A stretch of 7,174 bases of DNA from the NCBI GenBank assembly GCA_021795275.1, contig JAJYPO010000112.1, positions 1 to 7,174 of the forward strand, written 5' to 3'. The notes beneath the pieces are model-generated. The model worked only from the letters and a program-made list of their open reading frames with translations. It had not been told where the DNA came from and did not search any database. This DNA comes from Nitrospirota bacterium. GTDB taxonomy: Bacteria; Nitrospirota_A; Leptospirillia; Leptospirillales; Leptospirillaceae. The position numbers and the translations under genes are program-made. The stretch's first letter is position 1. Each line of letters starts with the position of its first letter. Positions 4,994-7,174 of the stretch are shown here, one piece after another.

Positions 4994-6297
4994 GGGATCA
5001 GGAAACGGGAAGCCTGTTTCTTAAGAATGTCCATTATTTCGATCCTTCTGAGGGAGTGTCGGGTTTCGGGAATGTCCTGATTCGTGACGGAAGGGTCGAG
5101 TCCATGGGAGATGTCGGACCGGCAGGATCCGTTCGGGAGATTGATGGGGGCGGGGGGCTTCTCTGCCCCGGATTCGTCGATCTCCATGCCCACTTCCGGG
5201 AGCCGGGCTACGAGTATAAGGAGACCATCGCGACCGGATCCAAAGCGGCTGTGGCCGGAGGCTTCACTTCTGTTTGCGTGATGGCCAATACCGATCCGGT
5301 CAATGATAATGCCGATGTCACGCGGGCCATGCGCGAGCGTGCCCTGGATGTCGGGCTGGCCAGGGTCTATCCGATCGGAGCCGTGACCCGCGGGCTGGGG
5401 GGGGAACACCTGACCGAGATGGGCCGCCTTTCAGAGGCGGGCTGTATCGCTTTCTCGGATGACGGGAAACCGGTGTCAACCTCCCGGATGCTTCGGCGCG
5501 CTCTTTCGTATTCCCGTCTCTTCAACCGCCCCATCATCGACCATTGCGAAGATCCGGACCTTTCCGACCGGGGAGTCATGAATGAAGGATCCGTCTCGGC
5601 AGATCTTGGCCTGGCCGGAATCCCCAATGCCTCCGAGGAGGTTTGCGTGGCCCGTGATCTTTCCGTTCTCGAGACCTGCGGGGGACGCCTTCATGTCGCA
5701 CACCTTTCCACAGCCGGGGGAGTCCGGATGGTTCGGGAGGCCAAACGCAGGAATCTTTCGGTGACGGCCGAAACCTGTCCGCATTATTTTTCCCTCACGG
5801 ACGAGGCGGTCCGCTGCCATGGAACCCATGCCAAAATGAACCCGCCCCTTCGGAGAGAGCGCGACCGTCTTGCGGTGATTGATGGCCTGAAGGACGGGAC
5901 CATCGATGTGATCGCTACCGACCATGCGCCTCATGCGCCTCACGAAAAGGAGCAGGAGTTCGACCGGGCTCCGTTCGGAATTATCGGCCTCGAAACAGCC
6001 TTTTCGCTCTCCCTCGTGCTTGTCCGGGAAGGCCATCTGACGCTCTCGGAGCTGATTTATCGTCTTTCCTCCAGGCCGGCCGCGCTTTTCGGCCTGCCAC
6101 ATGGCCGTCTGGTGCCGGGGGGGCTGGCGGACTTTGTTCTGCTCGATCTCTCGGGAGAATGGGAGGCCGGTCGCCCTGAATACTATTCCAAAAGCAGGAA
6201 CAGCCCTTTTACGGGATCCTTGATGAAGGGGAAGGTCTTGAGGACGATTGTCGGGGGCCGTGTGGTGTTTGATGCGGAAGGAGAGGTGTGTGGCTGA
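4990..6297 (+). CDS. pyrC: Dihydroorotase, class I
   Basis: A 435-aa zinc amidohydrolase that reversibly cyclises carbamoyl aspartate to dihydroorotate, the third pyrimidine step. The metal site is complete: D-L-H-A-H-F-R-E-P-G at 64-73 gives H66 and H68, F-S-D-D-G at 155-159 gives the bridging Asp that class I enzymes use instead of a carbamylated Lys, H185 lies in I-I-D-H-C-E-D, H238 in H-V-A-H-L-S, and D311 in A-T-D-H-A-P-H. Substrate-binding segments A-N-T-D-P-V (99-104) and K-M-N-P-P-L-R (282-288) are present. Length fits the class I family. Since all ligands are kept it should be active and not a PyrC-like structural pseudo-enzyme; in Aquifex a class I enzyme assembles with PyrB, and the same is possible here. 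The GTG start has GGGGAGG 6 nt upstream and overlaps pyrB by 4 nt. An 8-G run at 5397-5404 is read in frame. Confidence 0.96.
   Translation: MRDQETGSLFLKNVHYFDPSEGVSGFGNVLIRDGRVESMGDVGPAGSVREIDGGGGLLCPGFVDLHAHFREPGYEYKETIATGSKAAVAGGFTSVCVMANTDPVNDNADVTRAMRERALDVGLARVYPIGAVTRGLGGEHLTEMGRLSEAGCIAFSDDGKPVSTSRMLRRALSYSRLFNRPIIDHCEDPDLSDRGVMNEGSVSADLGLAGIPNASEEVCVARDLSVLETCGGRLHVAHLSTAGGVRMVREAKRRNLSVTAETCPHYFSLTDEAVRCHGTHAKMNPPLRRERDRLAVIDGLKDGTIDVIATDHAPHAPHEKEQEFDRAPFGIIGLETAFSLSLVLVREGHLTLSELIYRLSSRPAALFGLPHGRLVPGGLADFVLLDLSGEWEAGRPEYYSKSRNSPFTGSLMKGKVLRTIVGGRVVFDAEGEVCG
6278..6286 (+). promoter_or_regulatory. Shine-Dalgarno deciding the carA GTG start
   Basis: AAGGAGAGG (6278-6286), with AAGGAG ending 6 nt before GTG at 6290. 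It lies inside the end of pyrC and selects the frame that encodes CarA. Confidence 0.65.
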
Positions 6298-7174
6298 TCG
6301 GGACGGTTTCCGCAGAATCACGCTCGCACTGGAAGACGGGACGGTCCTTGGAGGGTATTCTGCTGGTGTCCCGGGGACGGTAGCGGGTGAGTTCGTCTTC
6401 AATACCGCGATGAGCGGATATGAAGAGGTTCTCACCGATCCCTCCTATGCCGGGCAGATTGTGGTCATGACCGCTCCGATGATCGGAAACACCGGGATCA
6501 CCCGGGAGGATGCGGAGTCCAGAAAGGTCCATCTTTCGGGATTTGTGGCTAGGGAAATCAAATCTTTCCCCTCGAACCACAGGGCGAAAATGTCTCTTCC
6601 GGACTATTTCCGGGAGGAAGGAGTGGTGGCGGCTTCCGGAATCGACACCCGCACGCTGACGCTCCGGATCCGGGAAAGGGGGAGCCTGCGGGGCATTCTG
6701 ACGACCGAGGACCGGAGCCCCGACGAACTGGTCGAGTCTGCCCGCGTCATCCCCTCCATCTCGGAAATCGACTATGTTCACAAGGTGTCATCATCCATAG
6801 CCCGGACGCTGCTCCCTTCGGGGCCTGCCGTTTTTCGGGCCGTTCTCGTGGATTATGGAGCCAAGGAGTCGATTGTCCAGAATCTTCTTGATCTCGGAAT
6901 CGAGGTCACGGTGGTCCCGGCCGATACCAAGGCGCGACAGATCCTTGAGGACCGTCCGGACGGGGTCATTCTTTCCAATGGTCCTGGAGATCCGGCTGTC
7001 CTGGACGACATCGTCGCGGAGATCCGGGGTCTGGTTGGGCGTCTTCCTCTGTTTGGAATCTGTCTAGGACACCAGCTGCTGGCCCGGGCGGTGGGAGGGC
7101 GGACTTACAAACTGCCTTTCGGCCATCACGGGGTCAACCATCCCGTTTTCGACCGACTGACAGGAAAGGTCCTA
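6290..7174 (+). CDS. carA: Carbamoyl-phosphate synthetase small (glutaminase) subunit, 3' truncated
   Basis: The window holds the first 295 codons with no stop; the family is usually about 360-385 aa, so perhaps 70-90 residues are missing. CarA hydrolyses glutamine and passes ammonia to CarB, which makes carbamoyl phosphate for PyrB and arginine synthesis. The CarA-specific N-terminal domain is recognisable from A-L-E-D-G-T-V (13-19), the F-N-T-A-M-S-G-Y-E-E segment (37-46) and L-T-D-P-S-Y-A-G-Q-I (48-57). The class I glutamine amidotransferase domain follows from about 183, with S-N-G-P-G-D-P at 229-235 and the nucleophile C258 in F-G-I-C-L-G-H-Q. F-G-H-H-G-V-N-H-P at 277-285 is also typical, though many homologues have Arg where the second His is. 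The catalytic His and Glu would lie past the window edge. GTG 6290 is chosen for AAGGAG 6 nt upstream and overlaps pyrC by 8 nt. carB is expected downstream but not seen. Confidence 0.95.
   Translation, partial: MADRDGFRRITLALEDGTVLGGYSAGVPGTVAGEFVFNTAMSGYEEVLTDPSYAGQIVVMTAPMIGNTGITREDAESRKVHLSGFVAREIKSFPSNHRAKMSLPDYFREEGVVAASGIDTRTLTLRIRERGSLRGILTTEDRSPDELVESARVIPSISEIDYVHKVSSSIARTLLPSGPAVFRAVLVDYGAKESIVQNLLDLGIEVTVVPADTKARQILEDRPDGVILSNGPGDPAVLDDIVAEIRGLVGRLPLFGICLGHQLLARAVGGRTYKLPFGHHGVNHPVFDRLTGKVL

Noticed and set aside
5932..5949. Tandem 9-nt repeat ATGCGCCTC in pyrC
   Set aside because: It encodes H-A-P-H-A-P-H at the dihydroorotase T-D-H-A-P-H active-site motif, so it is explained by protein sequence.
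5476..6435. A long minus-strand ORF (319 codons) antisense to pyrC
   Set aside because: It mirrors a strongly conserved PyrC, its product looks like low-quality composition with no domain, and it crosses the pyrC/carA junction.

Overview
The window is a tightly packed stretch of bacterial chromosome with every supported gene on the + strand. It looks moderately GC-rich, uses many GTG and TTG starts, and holds ordinary housekeeping genes. Protein style and gene order recall Leptospirillum-type Nitrospirota. That assignment is an impression from memory and could not be tested here.

Left part (1-3287): the 3' portion of an MFS transporter gene, a two-CBS-domain protein (TTG start), tsaE (tRNA t6A-modification ATPase, overlapping the CBS gene by 17 nt), a HIT-family nucleotide hydrolase/transferase (TTG start), and a secreted or membrane-anchored protein of about 258 aa that I do not recognise. 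Gaps are 39 nt or less, so at least part of this is probably one transcript.

Right part (3288-7174): a de novo pyrimidine operon, pyrR-pyrB-pyrC-carA, with carA cut by the window end. The genes overlap by 11, 4 and 8 nt, which suggests translational coupling. carA would supply the glutaminase subunit of carbamoyl-phosphate synthetase. PyrB makes carbamoyl aspartate, PyrC cyclises it to dihydroorotate, and PyrR is the UMP/PRPP-sensing RNA-binding regulator.

The most interesting region is the 136-nt gap before pyrR. It encodes an RNA hairpin with the architecture of a PyrR-binding loop: a 7-bp lower stem, an A-rich 5' bulge, a 6-bp upper stem, and hexaloop CUGAGA, which fits the Bacillus CNGNGA consensus. 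The 3' arm of its lower stem (AAAGGGG) is also a good Shine-Dalgarno sequence for a 21-codon leader ORF whose stop overlaps the pyrR GTG start as GTGA. The pyrR start is itself inside a perfect 6-bp inverted repeat and has a poor Shine-Dalgarno. I infer that PyrR represses by hiding the leader ribosome-binding site, so that coupled translation of pyrR and the operon falls. No attenuator terminator is visible. This resembles the translational repression known from mycobacteria more than the transcription attenuation of Bacillus. PyrR itself carries an altered pyrophosphate-loop motif (LEGG where Bacillus has KTRG).
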